Part shown: one piece after another, positions 7,958 to 17,880 of the stretch | How the letters are laid out: every line of letters begins with the position of its first letter | Position numbering within the stretch: position 1 is the stretch's first letter | DNA from: UBA4416 sp040386075 | GTDB lineage: Bacteria > Bacteroidota > Bacteroidia > B-17B0 > Aurantibacillaceae | Length of the DNA: 64,000 nucleotides | Reading direction: 5' to 3' | Assembly: GCA_040386075.1 (NCBI GenBank) | Contig: JAZKGE010000013.1 | Coordinates: 171,013 to 235,012, forward strand | Program-made: the position numbers and the translations under genes | The notes under the pieces: generated by a model | The model's input: only the letters and a program-made list of their open reading frames with translations | What the model was told of the DNA's origin: nothing | Databases searched by the model: none

Positions 7958-8986
7958 ATGAACGAGAATTTAGACGCTAATAACGAAAAGTTAACCAATA
8001 CCGATAAGGATTATGAAAAAGCCTTACGTCCAGTAGAGTTTAATGACTTTAGCGGGCAGGAATCGGTAGTGGATAATTTGCGTGTTTTTGTTCAGGCAGC
8101 CAAACAGCGTGAAGAAGCTTTGGATCATGTATTATTACACGGTCCTCCGGGATTAGGGAAAACTACTTTGGCGCATATTATTTCCAATGACCTTGGTGTT
8201 AATTTAAAAGTAACAAGCGGCCCCGTATTGGATAAACCCGGAGACCTGGCAGGCTTGCTGACCAATTTAGAACCTTTTGATGTTTTATTTGTGGATGAGA
8301 TCCACCGTTTAAGTCCTATAGTAGAAGAGTATCTATACTCTGCTATGGAAGATTATAAGATCGATATCATGATCGACAGTGGTCCAAATGCCCGCACGGT
8401 TCAAATAAAATTAAATCCTTTTACATTAGTTGGCGCAACAACCCGTAGCGGTTTATTAACTGCACCTTTAAGAGCTCGTTTCGGAATCACTTCCCGTTTA
8501 AATTATTACGATAGTAAAGTATTAACAGGCATTGTTCAACGCAGTTCCGAAATTTTAGGCGTTGAAATAGCAGATGAAGCAGCCTTCGAAATTGCACGCA
8601 GAAGCCGTGGAACACCTCGTATTGCAAATGCATTATTGCGTCGCGTAAGAGATTTTGCGCAGATAAAAGGTGATGGTACAATTAACATAGATATTGCTAC
8701 TTATGGTTTAAAAGCCCTGAATGTAGATAAGAACGGTTTGGATGAAATGGATATTCGTATTCTTTCAGCCATCATCGATAAATTTAAAGGCGGACCGGTT
8801 GGCATTACAACTATTAGTACAGCTGTTGGTGAAGAATCAGGCACAATAGAAGAAGTATATGAGCCTTTTTTAATACAGGAAGGTTATATGAGCCGTACAC
8901 CACGTGGCAGAGAAGCTACAGAAAAAGCATACAAACATCTGGGCAGATCTTTCAAAGGAAGATTAGGTGGTTTATTTGATGAATAA
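7958..8986 (+). CDS. ruvB: Holliday junction branch migration helicase RuvB
   Basis: RuvB is the hexameric AAA+ motor that, with RuvA, drives branch migration of Holliday junctions for RuvC resolution. The 342-residue protein has the N-terminal RPVEFNDFSGQ segment, Walker A GPPGLGKTTLA, Walker B FVDEIHRL, the RuvA-contact beta-hairpin region after it, sensor GATTRSGLLTAPLRARFG, the arginine-containing RRSRGTPRIANALLRRVRDFA motif, and the C-terminal winged helix ending in GGLFDE. All expected motifs and full length are present. ruvA and ruvC are not adjacent, which is usual in this phylum. Its stop overlaps the start of queG. Confidence 0.97.
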   Translation: MNENLDANNEKLTNTDKDYEKALRPVEFNDFSGQESVVDNLRVFVQAAKQREEALDHVLLHGPPGLGKTTLAHIISNDLGVNLKVTSGPVLDKPGDLAGLLTNLEPFDVLFVDEIHRLSPIVEEYLYSAMEDYKIDIMIDSGPNARTVQIKLNPFTLVGATTRSGLLTAPLRARFGITSRLNYYDSKVLTGIVQRSSEILGVEIADEAAFEIARRSRGTPRIANALLRRVRDFAQIKGDGTINIDIATYGLKALNVDKNGLDEMDIRILSAIIDKFKGGPVGITTISTAVGEESGTIEEVYEPFLIQEGYMSRTPRGREATEKAYKHLGRSFKGRLGGLFDE

Positions 8987-9911
8987 CAGATCACAATATT
9001 CATCCATTATTAAACAGGAAGCTAAACGGCTTGGCTTTGATTTTTGCGGCATCAGTAAAGCAGCATTTTTAGAAGAAGAAGCGCCTAGACTTGAAGCCTG
9101 GCTCAAAGCAAATAGGCATGGCAAAATGGAATATATGGAAAACCATTTTGATAAACGCCTCGATCCAACTTTGCTGGTAGATGATGCCAAATCAGTTGTA
9201 TCCTTACTTTATAATTACTATCCCGAAAAAAATCAACGAACAGACTCTCCGAAAATTTCTAAATATGCTTATGGAAAAGATTACCATGAAGTGATCAAAG
9301 AGAAGCTAAAAGAGTTTTTAAATACGCTTAAAGAAAAAATTGGTGATGTGAACGGCCGTGCTTTTGTTGATAGTGCACCGGTACTGGACAAAGCCTGGGC
9401 AAAAAAAAGTGGCTTGGGTTGGATCGGAAAAAACGCCAATTTAATTAATAAAGACAATGGGTCTTTCTTTTTTATTGCCGAATTGATCATTGATATTGAA
9501 TTGGAGTATGACGGTCCCATACAGGACTACTGCGGAACCTGCACACGCTGCATAGATGCCTGTCCAACAGATGCCATTGTTGAACCTTTTGTTGTAGACG
9601 GCAGTAAATGTATCAGTTACCTTACTATCGAACTAAAAGAGGCGATACCAACAGAGTTCAAAAATAAAATGGATAACTGGGCATTTGGATGCGATGTTTG
9701 CCAGGATGTTTGTCCCTGGAACCGGTTTAGCACACCAAATCATGAATTACAATTCACTAATGAAACAGGCTTATTGAATTTAAGTAATAATGAATGGCAC
9801 GAACTTACCGAAGAAACCTTTAATGTTATTTTTAAACACAGTGCTGTAAAACGTACCAAATACAAGGGCTTAAAAAGAAATCTTGAATTTATTAAGCCCA
9901 TGCAAAAATAA
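8979..9911 (+). CDS. queG: Epoxyqueuosine reductase QueG
   Basis: QueG carries out the last step of tRNA queuosine synthesis, reducing epoxyqueuosine to queuosine with cobalamin and two [4Fe-4S] clusters. Both ferredoxin-like cysteine sets are visible: CGTCTRCIDACPTDAI and CDVCQDVCPWN. The middle region contains FVDSAPVLDKAWAKKSGLGWIGKN, a hallmark of the family. Length (310 residues) is typical. I chose the ATG at 8979, which overlaps the ruvB stop by 8 bases (translational coupling), over a GTG at 8967 inside ruvB. The gene ends directly against the convergent histidine kinase gene with no spacer. Confidence 0.95.
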   Translation: MNNRSQYSSIIKQEAKRLGFDFCGISKAAFLEEEAPRLEAWLKANRHGKMEYMENHFDKRLDPTLLVDDAKSVVSLLYNYYPEKNQRTDSPKISKYAYGKDYHEVIKEKLKEFLNTLKEKIGDVNGRAFVDSAPVLDKAWAKKSGLGWIGKNANLINKDNGSFFFIAELIIDIELEYDGPIQDYCGTCTRCIDACPTDAIVEPFVVDGSKCISYLTIELKEAIPTEFKNKMDNWAFGCDVCQDVCPWNRFSTPNHELQFTNETGLLNLSNNEWHELTEETFNVIFKHSAVKRTKYKGLKRNLEFIKPMQK

Positions 9912-11465
9912 TTATGCTTTCTTATCGGATTTAATGTTTTTAGGAATCGTGAAATGAAAGATACTTCCTTTACCTGGAACTGATTCAATGAAAATATTTC
10001 CGCCATGCATTTCAACAATTTTTTTACAGTGAGCTAATCCAATTCCTGAACCAGAATAATCTTTTTGCGAATGCAGTCTTTGGAAAATAACAAAGATGCG
10101 GTCAAAATATTCTTTTTCAATCCCTATCCCATTATCCTTTACAGAAAACTGCCATTCGTTCAGATTATCTTTTGCGCTTACATGAATAACAGGCTCTATA
10201 TCCAGATTCCTGAATTTAATAGCATTGGCAATAAGGTTTTGAAACACAAGTTTTAATTCGGAAAAAGAATTAATGACCGGTAGATCATCTATTATAACTT
10301 TTGTATTTGTTTCTTTTATTAAAGCAGACAGATCATTCAATACATTTTTTACCATTACTTCAGAGTAAATGATTGTTACCTCATCATCATGCCCAATTCG
10401 CGAATATTCCAGCATATCTTTGATCAATAACTGCATACGCGAAGTTGACCTCACAATGGCACTTAAATACTGATCAGCATCTTCGTCGATCTTATTCTTA
10501 TACTTCAATTGAAATAACTCTACATAGATAGAGATACTTCTCAATGGTTCCTGCAGATCATGAGAAGTAATATAAGCAAATTGCTCCAGCTCTTTATTTG
10601 AATTAACAAGCCGTTCCGTCATTTGGTTAATAGACACAGCTACCTGCCCTATTTCATCTTTTGAGAAAACCTGTGAACGCTCTGTGAGATCTCCATCAGC
10701 AATTTTATTGGCTGCACGATTGATCTCTTTTAATCCTTTACCAATAGAACGACTTACTGATACAGTAATTAATAAACCTGTTATCTCAACAGTAAGCGCT
10801 ACTGCAAATAATAATTTAAGGATAAGGTTTTCGAGCCATCTGGATCCTTCACCAAGTGTATAGGAAAATTCATCCTCTAAATAGGTCAACTCTTCATTAA
10901 TAGGATCCAGTTCTTCAATAAATATATCCAGTTTTTCCTGCGAAGGATTTGCTGATGTAATCTCATTGTGCATTTCCTCGGCAAGAGGGATAAATTTTTT
11001 ACCAATTATAGAATCTGCTTTTGCCCAAACAATAATGGCTTTATTGATATAAGAGATCTTATTAAAACGCCTGAATAATTTGATCATACCATCAATATCA
11101 TCCGGATGAACCCTGCCTTCTACTAACCCTTGCCTGGCAACACTCATATCGGGATCTGCCACCAGCAATTCCATGCGGGTTTTATGATCTCCGGCCTGTA
11201 CTGATAAAAAATTCTTATAGGTTATATAATCTTTTTCGTTGTGTGTTCTATAATATTTATGAAGGTAATAGATAGCATCTTTTTGTGCTTTCGACCATAG
11301 ACCTTCAGCGCCAACAAAAGCCCTGACAGACGATAAAGTGTGAATAGAGAACCATAAAGAAGCTAATTCAAAAACAATTAAAACAGCCATGATACCAACC
11401 GTAAAGTATAGTTTCTTTGTAATAGAAACGTCCTTTAATTTTTGTATGAAAGAAGGTTTTTTCAT
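9912..11465 (-). CDS. Membrane sensor histidine kinase (HAMP-HisKA-HATPase)
   Basis: The 517-residue protein has a transmembrane helix near residues 18-40, a ~175-residue mainly helical extracytoplasmic sensor region, a second helix (about 213-235), a HAMP linker (SRSIGKGLKEINRAANKIADGD), the phospho-acceptor H-box ITSHDLQEPLRS with His about residue 302, and the ATP-binding N (FQNLIANAIKFRN), G1 (DNGIGI) and G2 (GSGIGLAHCKKIV) boxes. The HDLQEPLR form of the H-box is the phytochrome-like type. There is no receiver domain and no response regulator gene next to it, so it is an orphan here. ATG 11465 is chosen over an upstream frame start at 11489. It lies 40 bases after the double-AAA gene on the same strand. 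Confidence 0.9.
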   Translation of the reverse strand: MKKPSFIQKLKDVSITKKLYFTVGIMAVLIVFELASLWFSIHTLSSVRAFVGAEGLWSKAQKDAIYYLHKYYRTHNEKDYITYKNFLSVQAGDHKTRMELLVADPDMSVARQGLVEGRVHPDDIDGMIKLFRRFNKISYINKAIIVWAKADSIIGKKFIPLAEEMHNEITSANPSQEKLDIFIEELDPINEELTYLEDEFSYTLGEGSRWLENLILKLLFAVALTVEITGLLITVSVSRSIGKGLKEINRAANKIADGDLTERSQVFSKDEIGQVAVSINQMTERLVNSNKELEQFAYITSHDLQEPLRSISIYVELFQLKYKNKIDEDADQYLSAIVRSTSRMQLLIKDMLEYSRIGHDDEVTIIYSEVMVKNVLNDLSALIKETNTKVIIDDLPVINSFSELKLVFQNLIANAIKFRNLDIEPVIHVSAKDNLNEWQFSVKDNGIGIEKEYFDRIFVIFQRLHSQKDYSGSGIGLAHCKKIVEMHGGNIFIESVPGKGSIFHFTIPKNIKSDKKA

Positions 11466-11505
11466 AACTGCAATGCAACATGCATCCAAATAAAAAAATT
11501 AATTC

Positions 11506-14133
11506 TTACTGAGCTCCAAACCTAAAGCCAAGCGTTTGCTTTGTTTCTGTTTCTCCTATCACCAAATGCTTCACATCATCCAAAGTTAATTTTGTCAGAT
11601 CCTCAATTTTACGCTCATTGCCCGGAATAGATGCCATTCTTAAATTCTGTTTCATCACACAATCTGCAACGGTTTGTCTCACGGTTCTGGCATTACCAAA
11701 GAATTTATCCTTAGCGGTTAATAGCCCGGTAAAATAAGCGTTCAAATGTGCCAATGCATCTTCGCTAGGAAGAAGATCTTCCTTTCTAAACAGATTCTGT
11801 GCGATCACTAATAATTGTTCGCCGGTATAATCTCTAAAGTTATAGGTCTTATCAAAACGTGATTTTAACCCCGGATTCATCTCTACAAATTTATGCATGT
11901 TATCAGGATAACCGGCCACAATAACGCCAAACTGTCCACGCTTATCTTCCATGTTTTTCAGGATCACTTCAATGGCTTCTTTTCCAAAACCAGTTGGCCC
12001 ATCTTCTGCCAAAGCATACGCCTCATCTATGAATAAGATACCACCCATTGCAGCATCAACTTTTTCTTTGGTCTTAATGGCTGTTTGTCCAATGTATCCT
12101 GCTATCAATCCTTCCCTGTCAACTTCTATAACATGTCCTCTTTCCAATAAACCTAATGATTTATAGATCTTGGCAATGATCCGTGCCAATGTTGTTTTAC
12201 CTGTTCCGGGATTACCGGTAAATACAGAATGCAGTGAAAATTTATTTACCACATCCTTTCCGGTCTCATTATAAAAACGGATCAACTTCACCAACTCATT
12301 CACATCCTGTTTGATATTATCCATACCAACCAGTGTATTTAATTCTTCTAAAGCAATGCCAAGTTCTTTTTCGTTAACCGATAATTTGAGTTTTCGCTTT
12401 TCGGTAGATACAAATACATTTTTTAGATCAGCTAATGTAAGCGTCGACAGATCTTCTTTTGTTAGTGCATTCATATCCGGAGATTTCATTAAACGAAGTC
12501 CCATATCCTGCTTGGCTTCTTCGATCACTGCATTTACAAAACGGGCATTCCCAAAACTGCTGTCACGTTTACGGTAAGCTTCTGTTAATTGTTCCTGCAA
12601 ATAAAATTGTGCGTCAGCAGCTACCGTTAATTGTTTTTGCCCGGCAGCATATAAAGCTATTTGATACAATTCGTCCGGCATGTAATCTTCAAAATGGAAG
12701 TATTGAGAAAAACGCGATTTCAATCCCGGGTTACTATCAATGAATACATTCATTTCTTTTGGATACCCTGCTACAATAATAGCAATATCTCCTTTGCCAT
12801 CACTCATTTCCTTTAGCAGGATCTCAATAACTTCTTTACCAAAATCTTTACTATCTTCTCCGCTTCTTGCTAAAGCATAAGCCTCGTCAATAAATAATAT
12901 ACCTCCACGTGCTTCGTCAATAGCCTTTTTTACTTTAGGGGCTGTTTGCCCAATGTATTCTCCAACTAAAACCGAACGATCAACTTCATATACGTGGCCT
13001 TTACTTAATAAACCCATTTTCTGATAGATCTTACCTAATTTCTTAACCACAGTTGTTTTTCCTGTCCCGGGATTACCTGTAAATACTGAGTGCAATGACA
13101 GAACAGATCCGTCGTCAAATCCTTTTTCTTTACGAAGTTTGGTAAAATTCAGATAGGTAATATTCTCATGAATGCTCTTCTTAACACCTTCCAGGCCAAT
13201 TAAAGAATCAACTTCCAGTAATAACTCTTCCAATGTTTTTTCGGCCGCTTCCACCACATTACCGTTCATATTGGAAGAACTTCCTGAATTAATAGCGATC
13301 GTTTGATCAATACTACTGATGAGTGCCAGTTCTCCTTCTTCTTCAACATCTTTGCATTCAAAAGATACAGCTCCTATAAGCGCATCCATGAATACGATCT
13401 CCAGGGCATACTTATCATCCTTCCACGATCCAGCAACATTGTTACCCCAACCAAGATCAAGTGTGTATGAATAATCTTTCTTTCCTGCATCAATATATCC
13501 GGTTTTAATTTGATGCGCTTTATGTTGGCCAGAATCATCCACATAATTTAAAAACAGTTCATAATTGAATGCAATATTTGTTTGAGATTTGATCTTTATT
13601 TCAGCCCAAACATATTGCGTTGTTTCTTTATTGAATGCCTTTAAATATTTTCTTTGACGCTGGTTCCATCCATCAATATCACCATGATATAATTTAACAT
13701 GTTCAATGCTAAAATACGGATTAGAATTTTTGGTTACCAGGCCAACGCCTTCAACATGAAAACGCTGTGTTCCTACTACTTCGCCATCAATTAATGCAAC
13801 CCATTGATAAGTGCCTTTTTTCCAAAATGTGTCTGGCGTTGGTGTTCCCCAACCATCTCTCACATATACAATGTTATCTTCTTTACTTACTTTCAACTCA
13901 GAATCAAGCGTACAAATATTTACATTACCTGTTAAAACAACTTCTTCACAACGTACACTTACTTTTGCGGTCCAGTCTTCCTCGTCAAATAGTTTATTGA
14001 ATAATGCCAGTTCGAAGCGTAAATAAGTTGTTTCAGCTTTATCAAAAACTGTACGATAGCGTTTTGTAGAATTTGCCATCCATTCATCGGATGAATAAAC
14101 AGACAAGTGTTTGAATTTAAAACGTTTTTCCAT
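11506..14133 (-). CDS. Double AAA+ ATPase (CbbX/SpoVK-like) with duplicated N-terminal domain
   Basis: The 875-residue protein has two complete AAA+ modules of the CbbX/SpoVK type: Walker A GNPGTGKT at residues 353-360 and 640-647, Walker B ILFIDEAYALA near 412 and 699, and arginine-finger-like NPGLKSRF in both. CbbX proteins remodel Rubisco; in organisms without Rubisco the substrates of this family are mostly unknown. The N-terminal ~265 residues appear to be two copies of one beta-rich domain: VFDKAETTYLRFELAL (29-44) resembles AFNKETTQYVWAEIKI (166-181), and TFWKKGTYQW (102-111) resembles GSWKDDKYAL (235-244). No membrane helix or signal peptide, so cytosolic. It is 11 bases after galE on the same strand and precedes the histidine kinase. 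Confidence 0.85.
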   Translation of the reverse strand: MEKRFKFKHLSVYSSDEWMANSTKRYRTVFDKAETTYLRFELALFNKLFDEEDWTAKVSVRCEEVVLTGNVNICTLDSELKVSKEDNIVYVRDGWGTPTPDTFWKKGTYQWVALIDGEVVGTQRFHVEGVGLVTKNSNPYFSIEHVKLYHGDIDGWNQRQRKYLKAFNKETTQYVWAEIKIKSQTNIAFNYELFLNYVDDSGQHKAHQIKTGYIDAGKKDYSYTLDLGWGNNVAGSWKDDKYALEIVFMDALIGAVSFECKDVEEEGELALISSIDQTIAINSGSSSNMNGNVVEAAEKTLEELLLEVDSLIGLEGVKKSIHENITYLNFTKLRKEKGFDDGSVLSLHSVFTGNPGTGKTTVVKKLGKIYQKMGLLSKGHVYEVDRSVLVGEYIGQTAPKVKKAIDEARGGILFIDEAYALARSGEDSKDFGKEVIEILLKEMSDGKGDIAIIVAGYPKEMNVFIDSNPGLKSRFSQYFHFEDYMPDELYQIALYAAGQKQLTVAADAQFYLQEQLTEAYRKRDSSFGNARFVNAVIEEAKQDMGLRLMKSPDMNALTKEDLSTLTLADLKNVFVSTEKRKLKLSVNEKELGIALEELNTLVGMDNIKQDVNELVKLIRFYNETGKDVVNKFSLHSVFTGNPGTGKTTLARIIAKIYKSLGLLERGHVIEVDREGLIAGYIGQTAIKTKEKVDAAMGGILFIDEAYALAEDGPTGFGKEAIEVILKNMEDKRGQFGVIVAGYPDNMHKFVEMNPGLKSRFDKTYNFRDYTGEQLLVIAQNLFRKEDLLPSEDALAHLNAYFTGLLTAKDKFFGNARTVRQTVADCVMKQNLRMASIPGNERKIEDLTKLTLDDVKHLVIGETETKQTLGFRFGAQ

Positions 14134-14144
14134 TGTGAATTAGT

Positions 14145-15194
14145 CTAATTATTTTTTTCAGCTAAAAGATTTAATTGCCATTTCCAGGCGCTTAACATCA
14201 TCTCGTCCAAATTGTATTTAGGGTTCCAGTTCAATTCTTTTTTAACCCGATCATTATTAGCGTAAATATTAATTACATCTCCCGCCCTGCGTGGACCAAT
14301 CTCATAATTCAATTTCTGGCCGCTCACTTTCTCAAAAGAATGAACCGCCTCCAAAACACTAACGCCATTACCTGTACCTAAATTAAAAACAGATGTAGGG
14401 TGTAATTGTTTATTCTCTATTAAATAATTTAAAGCTTTTACATGCGCGTCAGCAATGTCGCTTACGTGTATATAATCTCGGATACAGGAACCATCACGGG
14501 TATCATAATCACTACCAAAAATGGTTAGTTTTTGTAAAATCCCTGCAGCCGTTTGTGTAATGTATGGCACTAAATTATCAGGCTTACCACGTGGATACTC
14601 TCCGTTTAAACCAGTGGTATGTGCTCCAACAGGATTAAAATACCTCAACAAAACCGATTTGAACGAAGGCTGGCTTTTAGTGAAATTTATTACAATGTCT
14701 TCTCCCATTTGTTTGGTTTGTGCATAAGGCGATTCGGCAACGGCAAAAGGAGTTTGCTCTGTTACCGGCAAATTATCTACATTTCCGTAGACCGAGCAAG
14801 AAGAAGAAAATATAAAATTTGATATATGCAGTTTCTGACAGATCTTTAGAATATTTACCAACGAACCCAAATTATTCTGGTAATACATTAAAGGGTCTGA
14901 AACCGACTGAGGAACAGATTTATGAGCTGCGAAATGAATAACACCGATAGGATTTTTAACAGAACCCAGTGCCAATTCCAAAGCTTCTAAATTACAAATA
15001 TCAACATTTAAATTTTTGACCCTTTTTCCTGTAATATTTTCTATCCTATCAAATGTATCAGTATTTGAATTCGAAAAATTGTCGACAGAAACGATCGTGT
15101 AATTTGTTTGCTGCAATAATTCAATAATGGTATGCGATCCAATATAGCCCGCCCCGCCTGTAACAATAATAGTTGATATGTTTTGATTTGCCAT
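14145..15194 (-). CDS. galE: UDP-glucose 4-epimerase
   Basis: GalE interconverts UDP-glucose and UDP-galactose (or the N-acetyl forms) and supplies sugar donors for the adjacent polysaccharide locus. The 349-residue protein has the NAD-binding TGGAGYIGSH (residues 12-21), the Ser cluster FSSSCSVYG (129-137) and the catalytic Tyr157-x3-Lys161 (YAQTK). PRRAGDV near residue 302 and the RDYIHVSD segment are typical of GalE. It follows the glycosyltransferase gene by 8 bases and precedes the AAA protein by 11 bases. Confidence 0.95.
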   Translation of the reverse strand: MANQNISTIIVTGGAGYIGSHTIIELLQQTNYTIVSVDNFSNSNTDTFDRIENITGKRVKNLNVDICNLEALELALGSVKNPIGVIHFAAHKSVPQSVSDPLMYYQNNLGSLVNILKICQKLHISNFIFSSSCSVYGNVDNLPVTEQTPFAVAESPYAQTKQMGEDIVINFTKSQPSFKSVLLRYFNPVGAHTTGLNGEYPRGKPDNLVPYITQTAAGILQKLTIFGSDYDTRDGSCIRDYIHVSDIADAHVKALNYLIENKQLHPTSVFNLGTGNGVSVLEAVHSFEKVSGQKLNYEIGPRRAGDVINIYANNDRVKKELNWNPKYNLDEMMLSAWKWQLNLLAEKNN

Positions 15195-15202
15195 AATTAG
15201 TT

Positions 15203-16432
15203 TTAAATAAATGAGCTATAGACTCCTGCATACTTATTAACTCCATTTTCCAAAGAGAAATAGTGTTTTGCCGCAGCAACTGTATTACTCATATACAAGT
15301 TACGATTTTCTATTAAATTTAATACTGCCTGTTGATATTCTTTTTGATTAAAATCAGATATAATAACCCCACATTTTGTTTCCTTAACAATACTATCAAC
15401 ATCACCCACACCTGCATTAGTAACAATTGGAACCTCCATCGACAATAATTCACCCATTTTAGTAGGCGAAGAAGCTGATTTGGAAAATGATGGTTTAATG
15501 AAAAATAAAGATGCCGTTGACAACGAAATAAAATAAGGCATATCGGCTCTGGAAGAAGCAACTACAGTCAACTGATCCAGGCCAACTTTATGCTTTTTGG
15601 CTGCCTTGTGAATAAGTTCTTCACTATCTTTAGTAATGATGAGGAAATGACTATCCGTTTTTTGAGAAAGCTGTTTAAAAAACTCAAGCATTTCATCTGC
15701 CATATACCATGTTCCTAAAGATCCAACATAACTTAAAACAAATTTATCCTTTAGCTGCGGGTACCTGTTTTGAAATGCCTCTGATTTTATATGCTCAAGA
15801 GATGCTTTTGAAAAAAATTCCAGGTCAGCACAACAGGGAATAACAGTTATTTTCGATTCGGGCATTCCTAAATTCCAATCCAAGATAATTGATTTTGCAC
15901 GATGTGTCAAAGAAATAACAGCATCGGACTGCATAAGCATTTGCTTTTCTTTTTTCTTGAAGAAAGAATAGAGGAAAGAACCAATAGGATTGGCTTTACT
16001 CCAAATACCACCTTCAATTCTTTCATCAGCCCAAAAACCGCGCATATCAAAGATAAATCCTGTTTTAAATTTTTTTTTGCTATACAAGCCGATCAAACCC
16101 GAAAGGTAACTTCTGCAATGCAAAACTGCGTTGACATTAGAGACCACAAGCGAAGTTGTGTTTTTTTTGAGTGTCAAAAAATTTTGTAATTGTGAAATAA
16201 ATGGTACACCTGTTTTATAAAAGCTGTAATTCCAAACGATTCCGGCCTTATCCACAATAGATTCAATGGTTTTATGGTGCAGCTCCCAGTTATCCTTTTT
16301 TTCGCAACTTACAATACTGATATGATAACCCTTGTTCACCAAACCAAGCATATATGGCAAAACCTGAGATTGACCCAAAGGGTCCGTCATCCCATCAATA
16401 GAAACAAATATAAAGCTTTTGGTATTGGTCAT
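15203..16432 (-). CDS. Glycosyltransferase, family 4 type
   Basis: The 409-residue protein has the GT-B layout: an N-terminal half beginning FIFVSIDGMTDPLGQSQVLPY and a C-terminal nucleotide-sugar half with FVLSYVGSLGTWYMADEMLEFF, and the conserved SPTKMGELLSMEVPIVTNAGVGDVDSIV segment, the usual GT4 donor-site region. It probably adds a sugar at the inner face of the membrane for the surface polysaccharide. Sugar and acceptor cannot be read from the sequence. Cotranscribed with galE (8-base gap). Confidence 0.88.
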   Translation of the reverse strand: MTNTKSFIFVSIDGMTDPLGQSQVLPYMLGLVNKGYHISIVSCEKKDNWELHHKTIESIVDKAGIVWNYSFYKTGVPFISQLQNFLTLKKNTTSLVVSNVNAVLHCRSYLSGLIGLYSKKKFKTGFIFDMRGFWADERIEGGIWSKANPIGSFLYSFFKKKEKQMLMQSDAVISLTHRAKSIILDWNLGMPESKITVIPCCADLEFFSKASLEHIKSEAFQNRYPQLKDKFVLSYVGSLGTWYMADEMLEFFKQLSQKTDSHFLIITKDSEELIHKAAKKHKVGLDQLTVVASSRADMPYFISLSTASLFFIKPSFSKSASSPTKMGELLSMEVPIVTNAGVGDVDSIVKETKCGVIISDFNQKEYQQAVLNLIENRNLYMSNTVAAAKHYFSLENGVNKYAGVYSSFI

Positions 16433-16539
16433 AAATTGAAGTAAAAATAGTATTTTTATGCTTGAGTGAGCAATCCTATTTGATAAAAAATACAGAAGCG
16501 AAGACCAAATAAATAGAAAAAGATAATCAATAGAAATAC

Positions 16540-17880
16540 ATGAATAACAGTCTTACTTTTCTTGATATCCTATTGCCACCTTTTTACATTTTGGCCGCCA
16601 TTGCTTATGGTTATTGGGTAACAAAAAGGAACATCAGAACCAACCCTGAGTACAGATATTTCACACGCGGGTTACTTATCAGGATATTGGGCGCAATCGC
16701 ATTAGGGCTAATTTACTTTTTTTATTATGGAGGTGGTGATACTACCAACTACCATCAAACTGCTTCTGCATACGCAAATCTGTTCTTTAAGGATCAGGGA
16801 GATTTTTGGGTTGGCTGGATAGGAAATGCCAAGGGATATTATTTTGCATTTGATGAGTCGACCGGATATCCAATATATTCTGCAAAAGACAGCCATTCTT
16901 TTTTTGTTGTAAGGTTATTGATTCCTATTGTAACCCTAGGCTTTCATTCTTATTTTGCAAGTGCCATCTTAGTAGCATGGATCACTTATGGTGGTATGTG
17001 GAAATTGTATCAAACATTTTTGCAAGAATTCCCTGATCTAAAAAGAGAATTTGCTATTGCGTGTTTGTTTATCCCATCATGTGTTTTCTGGGGATCCGGA
17101 TTAATGAAAGATTCTTTTACACTTTCGGCGGTAGGATGGTTTACCTATGCCTTTTATCATTTTTTTATAAAAAAACAAAGAAAAATATCCTATGCGATAT
17201 ATCTTTTAATAGCTTCTTTTGTGATCCTGGCCATCAAGCCCTACATCTTTTTTGCTTTATTACCCGGTTCGATCTTATGGTTAAGTAATAACGCTGTAAA
17301 AAAAATAAACCATGGGTTTGTACGCATTATTGCAACACCGCTCATATTAACTCTAGGTGCTGTTGCTGGATATGTAGCCTTGGATCAAATGGGTGACAGT
17401 TTAGGGCAGTATAAATTAGATACCGTTTTGGATAAAGCAGTTGTGACACAAAAAGATATGAAGGCAGATTACTATGGTGGAAAAACTTACGATATTGGAG
17501 AATTTGATGCGAGTATAGGTGGAATTATTTCAAAAGCTCCTATTGCTATTTTTTCAGGAATCTTCAGACCAGCTATCTGGGATGTAAGAAATGTGGTAAT
17601 GCTTATATCTTCTTTAGAAAATACTTACCTGCTGGTTCTAACTATTTTCCTACTTTTTAAACTTAAATTTCTTGGCTTCTTCTCATTGATCCGAAAAAAC
17701 CCAATGTTATTATTCTGCATGTTATTCTCCATATTTTTTGCCTTTTCGGTGGGATTAACAGTTGCTAATTTTGGGTCGTTGGTTCGTTTACGTTTACCTG
17801 AATTACCTTTTTATGTAGCCGGTATTTTTATGTTACGGCACCTATACGAGAAACAAAGTGGTATAAAAGTCAAGTTTTAG
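16540..17880 (+). CDS. Polytopic membrane protein in polysaccharide locus (possible polymerase/GT-C-like)
   Basis: The 446-residue product has about 9-10 hydrophobic helices and a large soluble loop (about residues 292-325, YKLDTVLDKAVVTQKDMKADYYGG). Motifs near the N-terminus, GGGDTTNYHQTASAYANLFF, place an Asp in a loop after the second helix, as some GT-C enzymes and O-antigen polymerases do. I cannot assign it to a named family. It is the only plus-strand gene inside the 20-kb minus-strand locus and overlaps the asnB-like gene tail to tail by 4 bases, so it must have its own promoter and control. Confidence 0.75.
   Translation: MNNSLTFLDILLPPFYILAAIAYGYWVTKRNIRTNPEYRYFTRGLLIRILGAIALGLIYFFYYGGGDTTNYHQTASAYANLFFKDQGDFWVGWIGNAKGYYFAFDESTGYPIYSAKDSHSFFVVRLLIPIVTLGFHSYFASAILVAWITYGGMWKLYQTFLQEFPDLKREFAIACLFIPSCVFWGSGLMKDSFTLSAVGWFTYAFYHFFIKKQRKISYAIYLLIASFVILAIKPYIFFALLPGSILWLSNNAVKKINHGFVRIIATPLILTLGAVAGYVALDQMGDSLGQYKLDTVLDKAVVTQKDMKADYYGGKTYDIGEFDASIGGIISKAPIAIFSGIFRPAIWDVRNVVMLISSLENTYLLVLTIFLLFKLKFLGFFSLIRKNPMLLFCMLFSIFFAFSVGLTVANFGSLVRLRLPELPFYVAGIFMLRHLYEKQSGIKVKF

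Noticed and set aside
12311..12743. Two plus-strand frames opposite the double-AAA gene
   Set aside because: Both are shadows of a minus-strand gene with intact AAA motifs; no start signal or recognisable protein feature.
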